Positions 10,801 to 22,734 of a stretch of 64,000 bases of DNA are shown piece after piece. A program made the position numbers and the translations under genes. The notes below the pieces were generated by a model. That model searched no databases and was not told the DNA's origin. It saw only the letters and a program-made list of their open reading frames with translations. Positions within the stretch are counted from its first letter, which is position 1. The number at the start of each line of letters is the position of its first letter. Source of the stretch: Artemisia argyi (Eukaryota; Streptophyta; Magnoliopsida; Asterales; Asteraceae); the NCBI GenBank assembly GCA_030686995.1, contig CM060680.1, positions 202,293,322 through 202,357,321 on the forward strand, in the 5' to 3' direction.

Positions 10801-13372
10801 TTGTCTTTAAAGTAAACTCCAAAATACATCCCTCTCGAAAAAGTTGCAACTTATACATTACTCCGTTAGTAAAAGTTAACCAATATACATCCACGAGGAC
10901 GAACGGTGCAAATCTTGTTAATGACACAAGATTTGCACCGTTCGTCCTCGTGGATGTATATTGGTTAACTTTTACTAAGAGAGTGATGTATATGTTGCAA
11001 CTTTTTCGAGAGGGATGTTTGGTGTGAAATTGGGTAAACCACACGGATGTATTTTAGAGTTTACTGTTTTCTTTAACTTCAAACTATTATAAAAAGGGTT
11101 TATGTTTGTGATGATACAAAGAGTTCCTGATAGGAAAAAAGTGTGAAAATTTCACAATAAATACTAGTTTAGGAAATGAAAAATTGTTCTTCTTGGGAAT
11201 TTTAAATAAGAAGTTGCAAAAGTTACCAAATTCGTTTTTTTAATCTTTTTTCATGTTCTTATTTACTCCAATGTTTATTATCTATGACATACCGATAAAG
11301 AAATAATCTAATATCAAGTCGGCCAATACCCATGGCCGATGCAAAAAGGTTCTACTGAAGAAGTAAAAACAAATTCTCCTTGGATAGTCCCGCCAGTCCC
11401 ACAAACCTGAAACATAGATCAAAAGTTGTTGGTGTGCGTACATGAGCTTAATGATTGATTAAAATTTTAAAGAAACAAATTCAACACCTTCGCCCCTAGG
11501 TTCCCAAAAATTGGGTTCACGTGGAAAGTTTTGAGCTAAAGCCGTCAACACAACATCACTATCGGAAACTATGGCATCAGGGTAATCATTGATTATCTTT
11601 TTTGCTAAGCCTACATATTTCAGAAAATTAATTAGTGGTATATAAAATGACAACCTCATCACAACTTCTGAAGACAATAGACATCACTTACAAAAATCTT
11701 GACAAGAGATAGCAAGAACGACAAGATCCTCGCCACTTTGACCCGAAAAAAGAGCATCGTGCCCGTTTTCTTTCATATGCTCAAACAAAATATAAGATGT
11801 GCTGATATGCATATTGGAAACAGATAAGGCAAGTGGAGTGTGACCCTCCTTGTCTTTGGATATTAATAATGCTGGGTTTCTTTCCACCAACATGTCGACA
11901 GCTTTAATGTTGCCACCAATAGCAGCAACATGAAGAAGACCACTTCCATCAGAATTTATCAAATCTATCAGTGTGTTCTGTTTCGGTGTCATTTCCAACA
12001 ATTTCTTTAATATTTCATGATTCTCGGCAGAAGAACCCACTGCTACATGGAGTACTGTGTTTCCATTATTCGTGAGTTTGTCCCAGGGTCTAAGACCAAC
12101 TCCTTCTAATTCTTTTATTGCATAATTTGTGCGTCCTTCTATAATATAATCATAAAGCCATCTCTTATACTTTTCTTTCTCGGTCTTTTCTTCTGTTGGC
12201 TCCTCTTTTGATTTTGCATCTTCAGATACTGTTATCACTTCTATTTCTGATTCTGCTTGTCTTGTCGTTAATTTTGTTTCTACATGATCAAAATTTTCAA
12301 TTTGGTTATCAAGGTTAAAAGAAAAACTATAACATAGAAAATATGCGTTTTAATTTAAATCACCAGGGATTTCAATTGGTAAGATCATAAGAGTATGTAC
12401 TTGAATTTACACTAATTAAATTGGTTCCCCTAAAATATAACTCATCACTTAAACTAAATTAGAATCATTACAAAACTAAAAAGCCCACCTTATTAAAATT
12501 GATATATTAAACTAATATAAAGAAGTTACTTTAAGAGTTTAGTGCAAGGGGTTGTAAAAATGCACATACGATATATATTTATTAATATATACGTCCAAGC
12601 GGTGTAAAGTGATTGTGATGAAAGTGAAAAAATAAAAAGCACAGCTTTAAAAACGGTCAGAATGAGATTAAAAGAAACTTGGTTTGTTGAAAGATTTTTG
12701 GATAAAAAAAAATAATAATAATAAACCAACGATGTTTCAATAATTGCTTCAAAGTTTCATGAAAGATTTTGCGCTCCAATTACAAAAAACAAAAACTTTT
12801 GAAAATTATTTGCTCATTAAAAGTCATTGTCAAATCACTATTGGAGATCCTCTTAACGCTACAAATAAAACTTTGAATAGCAAAGGAAATATTGTACCTG
12901 CGACTGCTTGTTCACGAACCCAAGGACCATAACTGCGTTGCAGTTCATCCCATAAATCTTTTGCAGTGAAATCTGTTTTCTTGTCTTTGGGTCTGAGACG
13001 ATTGACAACCTTCTTGACTATCCCGTCAGAAAGTGTACCAAGAATCCAACATTTGACAAGGGAATCTGATGCATCCCATGCCTCCATGTCTCCCTCTTTC
13101 TCCTTCCCCTTCTCATTCCCCGCAGGACGTGGGAACTGACCATCAATGAAACCATACATATGATGACTCTTTAAGAGACATAGAATTTGTGTTTCCCACA
13201 CATTATACGTATCCTTACCGCTCAGCTTCATGGTAACGAAATTTGGGGCAACAAAATGTGAAGGGTATGGGTAAACCTTAGCAATTTCCACTATACATCT
13301 TGGATCCGAAGTCGAAGCTTCACCAACTTCAACTATACAGCTTGGATTAGTAGTTGAAGCTGCATTCATCAT
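7866..13372 (-). CDS. UBN2-like / ankyrin / PGG-domain membrane protein (ACD6/ITN1-like), five exons
   Basis: ACD6/ITN1-type proteins are ankyrin-repeat membrane proteins linked to defence or stress signalling; this product is probably one by domain make-up. My model: exons 13372-12898, 12279-11692, 11610-11488, 9028-8607 and 8495-7866. Donors are GTACAA, GTAAGT, GTGTTG (weakest) and GTGAGT; acceptors are ATGTAG, ATGTAG, ATGTAG and ATTAG. All joins keep phase, giving about 745 residues from ATG 13372 (a second ATG follows at once). Residues about 35-150 resemble the UBN2/copia-Gag fold (KLSGKDTYNVWETQ). Ankyrin repeats lie at about 195-320 and 460-535 (GNTVLHVAV, GSGLLHVAA, GNNLLHLAA). The PGG motif (ITVPGGNK) is near 590, with four hydrophobic helices to the C-terminus. 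There are no internal stops. A weak TATA-like TATTTATA lies near 13445. A 3' fragment of a paralogue is at 20400-20537 and 32312-32603. Confidence 0.75.
10175..10203 (+). mobile_element. Helitron-like 3' terminus inside intron 3
   Basis: A short GC hairpin (arms ACCCG and CGGGT, 10175-10192) is followed eight bases later by CTAG (10200-10203) and then T. This is the arrangement of a Helitron 3' end on the plus strand. I could not place the 5' TC end in the AT-rich intron to the left, so the element's length is unknown. Confidence 0.5.
10811..11066. mobile_element. Foldback MITE (long inverted arms, perfect 53-bp core stem)
   Basis: Positions 10866-10918 and 10926-10978 are exact reverse complements over 53 bp around a 7-nt loop (taatgac). 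Weaker pairing continues outward to about 10812 and 11064, giving arms of about 110-140 bp. The flanks TTGTCTTTAA (10801-10810) and TTTTCTTTAA (11067-11076) look like a 10-bp target duplication with one mismatch. Together with the long inverted ends, this suggests a Mutator-like MITE. It lies in intron 3 of the PGG gene, so it would form a long hairpin in the pre-mRNA. The two mirror-image frames across it are artefacts of the palindrome. Confidence 0.75.
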
Positions 13373-13666
13373 CTTGATCTTAAGTTTAATTTGTATCTTG
13401 TTTACTCTTTGTGTCAAACTAAAATATGAAGCTGACTATAAATACTAACATACAAAAGGGATCATAGGGTTTAGTGGCATATAAATGTGGTAGGTATATT
13501 TACTTCTCAAGATAATAATTTAGCCAACTATTTATTAACCGATAAGTCTGGTGAACGAATGGCCAGGATTTTTATTTAAATCTTACATTTTGAAAGGGTA
13601 TAAATAAGAGTAAAATACAACAACCATTATGTTCAAATTGTTTGCGCAGTCTTCATAGTCTTTATA

Positions 13667-13693
13667 CTAGTTATAATGCCCGTGCACGCACGG
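13667..13693 (-). mobile_element. Helitron-like 3' terminus, minus strand
   Basis: CTAG (13667-13670) followed by 'ttataatgc' and a hairpin (CCGTG, loop CACG, CACGG) is the mirror image of the terminus at 10175-10203; the two share the word 'ATTATAACTAG'. The element would extend to the right. The hAT MITE at 13814 may have landed inside it. The 5' end was not found. Confidence 0.45.
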
Positions 13694-13813
13694 AGTCTTG
13701 ATAGAAAACTTTTATCATGTATTTAATACCGAATATATTGTCTTAAAATATATTGAACTTTACATTTATTCATTTAGTATAACACATGGAGCTTTTAGAT
13801 GGATCATATTTAC

Positions 13814-14278
13814 CATGGTTTTCAAGATCGGGATCCCTGATCTTAGGATCTTACGATTTTACGATACAGCAAAACAAAAATGATCCGGATCTTTCATAGG
13901 ATCTTTAAAAGCTTAAGATCTTATAGGATCCCGATCTTGACCATAGGATATTAAGATCTAATCCAATCCGATCCTACTTTTCTCGGATAACAAACTAAAA
14001 ACTACAATTTTCTGGATTATTTTGTTTAGAATTTAAAAAACAACATGTTAATTTTTATTAAACATTCCATAATACTAATTTAGGACAACATTTCGATGAA
14101 TCATTCATATAATTTTATGTTTATAATATCTAATAATTTGTAAATTTATATTGTATTACAAAAACTATTAAGAAAATGACATTATAGTAGGATCTTAAGA
14201 TCCCGATCCGATCTTACGTTCACAATCTTGCAAAGACGAAAAACGATCCTGGGTAGGATCCCGATCTTGAAAACCTTG
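13814..14278. mobile_element. hAT-type MITE, 465 bp, 8-bp target duplication
   Basis: The ends are inverted repeats. The left end starts CATGG, the right end reads CAAGG on the complement, and both are followed by a perfect GGTTTTCAAGATCGGGATCC (13817-13836; complement at 14256-14275). The flanking 8-bp sequence ATATTTAC is exactly duplicated (13806-13813 and 14279-14286). An 8-bp duplication with CA-G ends is the hAT signature. The interior is full of 'gatcttaagatc'/'ggatcc' words, possibly subterminal transposase sites. No coding frame. Confidence 0.85.
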
Positions 14279-14289
14279 ATATTTACTTT

Positions 14290-14292
<3 letters not shown>

Positions 14293-14337
<45 letters not shown>
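14293..14337. repeat. Poly-T tract (45 T)
   Basis: Uninterrupted T run just right of the hAT MITE. It could be the poly(A) tail of a minus-strand retroposed sequence or simple slippage; I see no identifiable body attached to it. Confidence 0.9.
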
Positions 14338-14339
<2 letters not shown>

Positions 14340-14341
<2 letters not shown>

Positions 14342-17180
14342 AATTTATATCAATGACGCATCTAAAGACTTGATACAAAATTAATACGTTCCACTGCTTA
14401 TGAATCTTCTATTTTCACCCTCATATCTTCCTTTTTTTACGCGTTAGTTATTTTTATTGATGTAAACAAATAACATAACACGATTTGCATTTTGATGATA
14501 CCATTACAAAATGTACATATTATTTGATTGTAACTTTTTTAAAGTCGTGCGGTCCATTTGATGATCTCTCTGTCAATAATTTGTTAGTCTGTTAAAGTTG
14601 TTATGTTTGGGTTTTTGTATAACTAATAGTTTTAAAAATAAGTTTTTTATTGAAATGAGTAGAAGGGGAGTGTTGATGACTCATGACATAGAGTGATAAG
14701 GTCTTTTTCGCCAATGGTTGCCTGCTTCCATTCTGTTAATCACCACCCATAAATTGAGTCTCTATTTTAATTTCTTCAGATAGTGAAGCTTTTCGTAATA
14801 CTATATTATGTTGTTATATCACGCCTGTATACTATGTTGAGTTATTGCAAGTTGAAAGTGTAGCAATAGCACCAATAAAGTTGACCATTATGAAACAGGT
14901 CGGGAAAGTTAAACTATCATTTACGAATATTTACATAAAAAATTATGTTGGATTCAGTATTGACTTGTACAACTTTTTAGACCATATTAGAATGGACCTA
15001 ATAAATCTAACGTATGCCTACAGTGTGGATGTTAAAATTTTGAAAATTCTAATATCAATATACATTATATGAAAAATATTTATTATACTTCCAAAAACTC
15101 AATAATAGCACCTCTTGAAATTAAATTTAGTTTTACAAACTATACTGAACTTCACACTTCACTTAAGATACATCGAGAATGCAACTTCAAGTAAAATGTA
15201 AGGCTTTATGTATTCTTTTGTGGAAGTACATTTGGCGGAACATCTTTCGACTTATCCCAACGTAACCATCATTTTGTAATGACAACCTCTGTCGATAAAA
15301 AAACACAAAAACATTAAATTCCAATCCCTATTTGTTAGATATTGCAATATATGATTCTCGTTTTACACGTTTGGCATTATAACATAGACCATTTAAACTT
15401 ATCTTGCTAAATGTTGAATGTTGTTTCACGTGCTCTGGTGCCTTTCCCAAATGCCTCTCCATTAGGAAGAAGGATGTGACTGGTATAACCGTACAAAGAT
15501 GTAGTTCCAGTCCCATAGCCCACACATCAGTATTCCAAGTTAAAACCTGCATTTAATTCATCGGTCACTACCGGTCTATACAAAGTCCAAAATTAACTTA
15601 AGGAACATAAATAAAATATTAAAACCATCCCTTTTACAAACGACCTCAAAATAGATGAATTATCATCCTAAAAAAATCATGAAAACAATCCAATCTCCAT
15701 AACCCGACCAAACTTAGAACATAATAAATATTCAATATTTAAACAAAGAATTAGATCAAATGTGATCAATAATTTTGACTTTAGAAATTCGAACATTTTG
15801 TTTATAAATCCACAACTTACATCAACATTTAGTGTCTTATTCGATGCCCATTAATTTTGGCTTCTCACATATTATTAAAGTATCACATTAATTAAAATCC
15901 GAAATCCAAAATTTACTCCAACAACAAATTATGGTTTTCAAAATTAATCATCAAACATCAATTCACATATATATGATGCACCAAATTCAGTACAGCTTAA
16001 TTAAAATTCAAAATCTTAAATTTAAAAAAGATATGTTCTGAAATCTAACAATAGTCTCATTAAGCTCACAACTACTTTAAGTCATTAATGTCAAATCTCA
16101 ACCTATAAATTATCAGCCTAAGTTAGATTTTACCCACTTAATAATCTAATGTTCCGTAAAGTTTTTTAAAAATGTTTTTCCGGATATCCGTATATAAACT
16201 TTAAATAATAATTACATGAGTCGTTGTTATAAGTATAATCGCGTATATTTGATTTTATGTTATATAAAATGTGCAAGTTTAGTAGCATGAGTGTTGTCGT
16301 TGTTATAAGTTAAAATAAATACGTGTATAAACTTTTATTTAGCAGACATAGATGTTATGGTCGATGTTGTTGTTTAACTTTTAACAATTGGTATCATGTT
16401 GTACGAAATATGCGAGTTTAGTAGCACATGATGAGCTGATGAAGTTTGAATATACTTCGTAAAGTTTTTAAAAATGTTTTCAGGATATCCATATATAAAT
16501 TTTAAATAATAATTACTTGAGTCGTTGATATTTAAATTACCGTTAATAATAATTTAGCCGTATTTGATATTCAAATCCATGTACGCATAGATTCAACTTT
16601 TAAATAGGATAACATGAGTCCTTATTTAACGACATAGTAAAAAATATTTTAATAGATGCAAGTTTATAACTAATATTTATTTTAAAATTATTTAACTTAT
16701 ATTAAACCTAATTTGTATATTTATAAAAATTTTGTAAGTTTAATGGATGGAAGTCTCAAGCCACTACTAATACTCATGTAATTGTAAACAAAGTTCATAT
16801 TATAAAATGTAGGGGGTATAAAGTGAAAGGGGTTATTTGTTTATTATCAAAAGTTATCAAAAAACATGGAGATTTATTATTTTACACTTAACTCCATATA
16901 ATATATTTAAAATTCAACAACTAATGTTTTATTAATTACCTCCTCTTTTTTTAAGTTTTTATTTTCATAAATTTGACACCTATATTTTCATGTGTTTTTT
17001 TTTTCTTAATCAAATTCTCCATCAAATTTATTAAAGTTTGACCAAAATCAATTCAATTTTGACTTTTATTGGCCAATCATATTGCTTGATTTTGCCTATG
17101 TGTCAAAATTGAGCATTCCTATTGGTCAAATTATTTTTCCACTAAGATTGTTCTGTCAAAAAAACTCTGAAATGATGTAA
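14340..17180. other. AT-rich intergenic DNA; tandem repeat at 16155-16530
   Basis: No intact gene is visible. Apart from the kinase-like scrap listed separately, the notable structure is a repeated block: 'cgtaaagtttttNaaaatgtttt' followed by 'ggatatccNtatataaa' and 'taattacNtgagtcgttg' occurs at about 16155-16230 and again at about 16458-16530, spaced about 303 bp. Between the copies, 'gtttagtagca' with 'atgtt' words is also doubled. This is a decayed tandem repeat. Confidence 0.5.
15328..15552 (-). pseudogene. Protein-kinase-like fragment, possibly LAMMER/CMGC type
   Basis: The minus-strand frame includes TWNTDVWAMGLELHLCTV and FLMERHLGKAPEHVKQ. The first resembles the D-W-S/A-x-G helix-F region of kinases (DVWAMG). 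The second resembles the 'MMERxLGPxPxHM' segment of LAMMER (AFC) kinases, which follows it in order. There is no ATP-binding lobe or catalytic loop nearby, so this is at most a single decayed exon. The match is from memory and short, so a chance resemblance is possible. Confidence 0.4.
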
Positions 17181-17189
17181 TTCTTTTAT

Positions 17190-17450
17190 TATATAAAAGA
17201 TTTTTGAAAGTGTAGAAATAGTCCATATTAGAAACCTTTGAGTGAATATCGTCTCTGCCGCAAAATAAAATGACTGAAATACCAATGTATTCTTCTTTTC
17301 TCATGGGCATTCTAGTCATTTTACTTAGAGACATAGACGATGTTCACCCTAAAATTTCTTTTACGGACTGCAATTTCAAACTTGTATGGTGGCATATAAA
17401 TGTGAAGTTGACTATAAACGCTAACATACAAAAGATGAAGTTGGCTTTTA
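17190..17450. repeat. Dispersed repeat fragment plus a copy of the PGG gene's 5' flank
   Basis: Positions 17200-17345 match 18500-18640 ('aaaataaaatgactNaaat', 'ccaatgtattctt', 'gcattctagtcattttactt'). Positions 17388-17440 resemble 13430-13490, just upstream of the PGG gene: 'gtggcatataaatgtg' and 'gactataaaNNctaacatacaaaag' are shared in rearranged order. This may be the remnant of a paralogue's promoter region. Confidence 0.45.
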
Positions 17451-17488
17451 ATAACGCTAACAAAAGCGACAATAGGATATGGTGTAGG

Positions 17489-18040
17489 GGTGCAATCAAT
17501 CAAAGCTTTTATCAAGAAACTCGAGCTCGAGCTTGACTTGATCGAGTCGAGCTTTTATCGAGCTCAAGCCCGAGCTCGAGCCTAATAAACAAGCTCGAAA
17601 TACATAACGAGCCGAGCTCAAGCTTTTAATAGCTCAAGCTCGAGCTTTTATCAAGCTTTCAAGAACATATATATTTTTAGTATACATGTTTATATAAACA
17701 ACTTAAAACTAACGTGAACATTAGTATAATAATTAAATACTTGTAGGAGGACCATTTAAACCCTGATTCTCCTAAATGTTTTGTAAAAATTCTTTCCTCT
17801 CAAGTTCATCGCATATTGTTTTTGAATTTATTGAAGAGTTTGGCTATCAAATTTAATGTTTATATGTAAATTCAAGCTTTTCGAGCCTAGCTCAAGCCTA
17901 CTCGAGCCTTACATGAGCCGAGCTCAAGCCTGGTTGATTAAAGCTTGTCAAGCTATCAAGTCAAGCTCAAGCCCACCTTATACATTTCAAGCCAAGCTCA
18001 AGCCCTGTCAAGCTCGAGCTCGGCTTGACTCGATTACACA
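17489..18040. mobile_element. MITE-like element rich in GAGCTCGAGC words
   Basis: Both flanks of an AT-rich centre (17660-17870) are packed with 'gagctcgagc', 'caagctcaag' and 'tcgagc' words in both orientations. The outer ends 'gtgcaatc' (about 17490) and 'gattacac' (about 18032-18039) are an imperfect inverted pair. Dense CTCGAGC subterminal repeats are typical of a widespread class of plant non-autonomous DNA transposons. No target duplication is resolved. The short frames here reflect the repeat, not genes. Confidence 0.55.
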
Positions 18041-18355
18041 TATTCATGTCTCAAGATAAAGATATGAGTAGACTATTTATCATAAGTCTTTGGTCATTTT
18101 ATGGTCAAGATGTAATTAAATTCTAGACTGTAGTTGTTTCATATTTATTGTCTGTATATTCATTTCCAGTTGTCTTAAATTAATTGTCTAATTCAAAAAA
18201 TATATAGGAAATTTGGTTTGAATTACCATATTACCCTCACTTGAGGTTATTATAAAAAATAATTATATAAGTTTTAAATTAATTAGTTAAGGGTAATGGT
18301 AAAACTGTTGTTCTGCAAAAAGTAAGAAAAATAAAGTTGTTATGATGATACTTTT

Positions 18356-18361
<6 letters not shown>

Positions 18362-18399
<38 letters not shown>
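18362..18399. repeat. Poly-T tract (38 T)
   Basis: Uninterrupted T run. The lysine-rich minus-strand frame across it is an artefact of the homopolymer. Confidence 0.9.
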
Positions 18400-18400
<1 letters not shown>

Positions 18401-18479
18401 TGAACAATTATTTTGAGACGGATAGAGTATTTTACAATGGTATAAATAAGAGTAAACCACAAAAACTGTTTTGTTCAAA

Positions 18480-18935
18480 TTGTCATGCGCAATCTTTATA
18501 TTTCAAAAGTGTAGACACAGTCCCCATATGAGAAATCTTTGGGTGAATATTGTCCTAGCCACAAAATAAAATGACTAAAATGCCAATGTATTCTTATTAT
18601 TCTCATGTGCATTCTAGTCATTTTACTTTGAGACATGGGACGATTTTGCAATTTACTCTATAAGTAATGTTTGTCGGCTACAATGTGTAGGGATGGGCAA
18701 AATACCTAAACCCGAAACCCGAACATTTTGGCGCTGGGCGGGGCATGCTTATTTGGTTACGAGGCGGGTTTGAGGCCTTAGCTGGGACAATGAGTAGAGA
18801 TGACAAAAATACCTAATCCTAAGACCCGAATATTTTGGGGCAGGGTGGGGCATGCTTATCAAGTTAAGGGCAGGTTTGGGGCCTAAACTATGATTTTTGC
18901 CAGGTTTAAGGGTGGAAGCAGGGGACAACATCCTA
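18480..18935. repeat. Dispersed repeat, copy 2 (partners at 2530-2890 and 17200-17345)
   Basis: The left part (18500-18640) matches 17200-17345 and the right part (18600-18935) matches 2530-2890, so this copy links the two and is the most complete. The doubled unit around 'cccgaacattttgg' is present at about 18718 and 18826. There is no coding capacity. Confidence 0.5.
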
Positions 18936-18939
18936 GCCC

Positions 18940-20395
18940 GCTCTACCAAAAACATGTGTACACATCTACATATATCTATATTCTTATAGTATTAAACTAC
19001 AGGGTCTGAACATGTTATATTTTTAAAATAACTTTTAGTTTATTTATTGTTATCTTGTACAATATTATTTTCTTAATTGATTAGACATAAAGTTTTGGAA
19101 ATAATTACAAAAGAAATCCTTAATTAGAAACACATGTGGCTAACATTCATTGAAAACATTCTTTTTATATGGTTTGAATGTAATCATGCACCACCTGTAT
19201 AGTTTAGACCCTATACAATCTAGCAATCAATTTATTCAATACATGTTAAATAGTTTGACTATTAGGTAACCACATCGCACATGCACATGCACATGCTATA
19301 CCATTAATAATTTAATATATTAGTCCCGTTGTACATACTACATACCATCAATATTTAGTCCAACTTTATGGATGAATGTCAAATATATTAGTCCTGCTTC
19401 ATGAAATCTTTTGCAATTGAATAATTTGGATACATTATTGCTTCAACCTACCTTCTCTTCACAACTTGCCATAGCTCTTTTTAAGTCTTTGTTATGTACA
19501 TCATTTATTACACTATGAATCAGCAAATCATGTCAATTATAAAGTCTACAATGAATATATATTGCTTTCATAACTTAATCTCGATCAACCGGTTTAGGTC
19601 AAACCAGATGTATCAAACCAAGTACAATGCACCACCATTGAAACTCTCTTCTCATGAATAGGTTGAAATGGTAATTGATCATTGAGATCAGACACACTAC
19701 CTTGCAAAGTTGATAACAAATGTATACAATAACCTCTATTATTTGGTACAATACATGTTAAATTTGGTACTGATTAATTTGAGTAATGTTTTATCTCTAA
19801 CAAGTCAAACGGGTAAAATATATCTATAAAACACATTGTTTAAAAAGAAATTATATAAATTTATAAAAAGTTCTAACGCGTCATTACTACGGCAAGCGTA
19901 ACCTGAGACAACAATATTTGCAAAATAATGATGGGAAACATTCACCATAGCCATATGCTCTGGCTTTAGAGAGTGCCCCTAAAATTTTATATGATCAATG
20001 AGTACCTTTTTCACAACTTTGAAGAACATTTCATTCAATTAAGAAACAAAGAGATAATAATGGAAATGAGGATGCACCATTCATGCCCATGATTCTATAG
20101 TCTATACAACACACCCCGCATTATTTTCAAACATTTGTATATGTGTTTAACAAAATGAAGCCTGAAAAACATAGTGGCGTATGGATGCAGATCCTTAGTC
20201 CGCAACAAATTTAACTCAAAGGGTTTGGTTTAATTAAGACGGGTCAAACCAACCGAGCAAATCTTTTACCTAATCAACCCATGTGGAACTTTTGTCCATC
20301 TACATGAGAGTGTCTCCTATTCCATATAAGAATGAGAGTGATAACATTGATATGATATTCCATACAATATAGTGTTCACAAATCCCATTTGTTGA
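18940..20395. other. AT-rich DNA, nothing recognised
   Basis: I see no gene, repeat boundary or RNA gene here. A small 'cacatgcacatgcacatgc' run lies at 19277-19295. Confidence 0.5.
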
Positions 20396-20399
20396 AGGA

Positions 20400-20537
20400 A
20401 ATGTAAACAAGGTGTTACACAAGAAACCTTTGATAGATGGAAATGATACAGAACAGTATATAAATTAAACAGCATTATGCAATATCTTTGGTAATGATGT
20501 CGACCCACATGGTTAAAAACGGTTCAGTAGAAGTAGT
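20400..20537 (-). pseudogene. 3' flank of a second PGG-domain gene, cut by copia element A
   Basis: This matches the DNA downstream of the intact gene (about 7757-7880): 'ggtgttacacaNaagaaacc', 'ttgatagatg', 'cagtataNa' and 'ttcagtagaagta' occur in the same order and strand. The match stops at the left edge of element A and resumes at 32312. The copy was therefore one piece before A inserted. Confidence 0.75.
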
Positions 20538-21298
20538 TGTTAAAAGTTACGTATAAATATTAATATGTAAATGACTAGTATCGAACCCGAGACCTCGAGA
20601 TTGCACACAATACAAACGAGAGTCAAAGATTAATAAATATTAATTGTTAGTTATATTTATTAATAACACAAGTTCAAGGATTAATGATCGTTAGTTATTA
20701 AATGTATGGACTAATTATCGTTAAATAATAAGGAAAGGGACTAGCATGTAATTTGGAGGACAAGAAGGATCCGGAAACCCCTTGTGGGGTGTATGGCCGG
20801 TCGACCCAATCCTATAGGGTCGATCCATGCTTGCTTGTTCCCCAAGAATTCATCTAGTATATATACAAACCCAATGGTCTTTTGTTTCTCACCTTTTGTG
20901 CACACACAATACCCTAAAGTTTGGTTTTTCCCTTCTCTTTTCCTTGGCCGATCGAACCTATATCCCTAAGGGTTTAGGATCGATTTTTTATAAGCTAAAC
21001 AATACTTGTATTTAATCTTGCAATTAATTTGATTCGGTATTAGTTTGTGTGTACAAGAACGAGGTAACAACTCACTATAGTTGTTATCAAGGAATCGATC
21101 AATAAAAAAGGTAAGGGATTGATCATTGATTCATAAACCCTAATTAGGGTTCATCAATTAATTCAAGACTTGCTTATTTGATTCTTGTTCGGGCTAGAAT
21201 CACCACGGTACGTTCCTATTTATGTTTTAGTTAATCTTATGTGTTATACTTGATCCTAGCTTCCGCAATATGTGTACTTTGATTGTTAAACTCTAACA
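20538..21298 (+). repeat. 5' LTR of copia element A
   Basis: Starts TGTTAAAAG and ends CTCTAACA, the same length as the 3' LTR. The open frames at about 20784-21015 lie within LTR sequence, are not kept open in the other LTR, and are not treated as genes. Confidence 0.95.
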
Positions 21299-21299
21299 G

Positions 21300-21313
21300 T
21301 GGCATCACGAGCC
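21300..21313 (+). other. Primer-binding site of element A (tRNA-Met type, altered)
   Basis: TGGCATCACGAGCC lies one base after the 5' LTR. It resembles the usual initiator-methionine site (TGGTATCAGAGC) with changes. The related element G has TGGCATCTAGAGCC at the same place, so the GGCATC form may be a family feature. Confidence 0.7.
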
Positions 21314-22734
21314 ATGTATAACATGTAATTGATTACTAAAACGTAATAAAAATCGGATCTTTAATTGTTTTAGATACATGTTTTAGATCTAGGGTTTTTT
21401 CTTTATTTTTTTTTTTTAAAAAATTTGAAACCCTAACCCTAATTTATTGGGGGGGGGGGTCGATTTTCCACATAAAACCCTAATTAGGGTTTGTGGTTTA
21501 ATTGATTAATTTGTAATCACTAGAAACCCTAGGTCTTTAACCGGTTTTGTGAACGTATCTTGTGACCTATGTGCTAATTGTTAGGTTATACCCGTGACGA
21601 AACATGCATGTTAGTCATGGATCTTGTTGTTTTTTATTTTTTATTTTGTCACATGTTTTAAATAGATCTAAAATTAGGGAAGACTCCAATATATATATTA
21701 AAATCAATTTATATGCTATGTGGTGTGTACATTAACTTTGGCCTACGCAATTGATTTGTTAATGCATGTGGCTCTCCTCCATTAAGAGGAGAAGGCCTTA
21801 GTTGATTACATGCATAATTATACCTAGAATTGATTTTATTAGGATCTTTTTAACAAGGATTGCATGTGGCTAACTGTTTCACTTTTATTATTATTAGTTG
21901 TTTGTTTTTCTTTGAATTACTTGTTTTTATTATTTCTTGATTGTTTGACTTGTTGTAAGCAATAAAAAGGGTAATTTTTATAAAGAAAATAATACGGACT
22001 AATAATGTGCCAACAACGGTTCGCTTCGCACGGTAATTCGCTCCAAGGCGAGACTAGCAAGATTCATACTTTATTACATGTTTTGAGATTGAATCCATAA
22101 ACTTTTGCTTGATTGATGTTTTGTACAAACGTGCTTTTAAAAGTAACTCTTTTAAGACAAAATTCAAAACCGTGATTTGAAGGCTTAGAAAAGAGCCTTA
22201 GAGTCTGCCATGGTTATCACAATCTTGAATACGTCTTAAACGAATTTCTCTTAAAATCATGCTTGTAGAAAGTCATCTTAGGGTTTTTTTAAACCTCAAG
22301 TAAAATTTTGTGTATTAATTTCACGAATTGGTAATAAAAAGGTTTTGAAAATTATGCTATAAAGATGAGTGCATGCATCTTTATACATATTTTGATAGAC
22401 ATATCAAAATTGAATACCCTTAAAATTTAAGTTACATGCCATCTATCTATAAGGAACACTTGGAATTTTAATTTAGTAAACGTGAGACCTAGGCTAAATT
22501 ATTATAACAAGGTAAAATTCTTTTAGTGCGTGAGACCATAATTGTAATTTTACAATTTCTAAGGTAGACGATTTAATTAAGTTGTGCGTGAGACCTAGAA
22601 CTTAAGGCATGAGATGGGATGAAACATGCTTACAAAGCAAATTGATGAATCAATTTAATGTAAATCCCATAATGGTCTAGGAATTGCAAATCTTGTTTGC
22701 CAATTATTGTTCGACAGATTACCATCTTTTGTAC

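Noticed and set aside
10719..11044. Two overlapping frames on opposite strands with nearly the same protein
   Set aside because: They mirror each other because they read the two arms of the foldback element; not genes.
18287..18478. Lysine-run frame
   Set aside because: It is the 38-base poly-T tract read on the minus strand.
20784..21015. Two overlapping frames in the 5' LTR of element A
   Set aside because: They lie wholly within the LTR and are not kept open in the 3' LTR.
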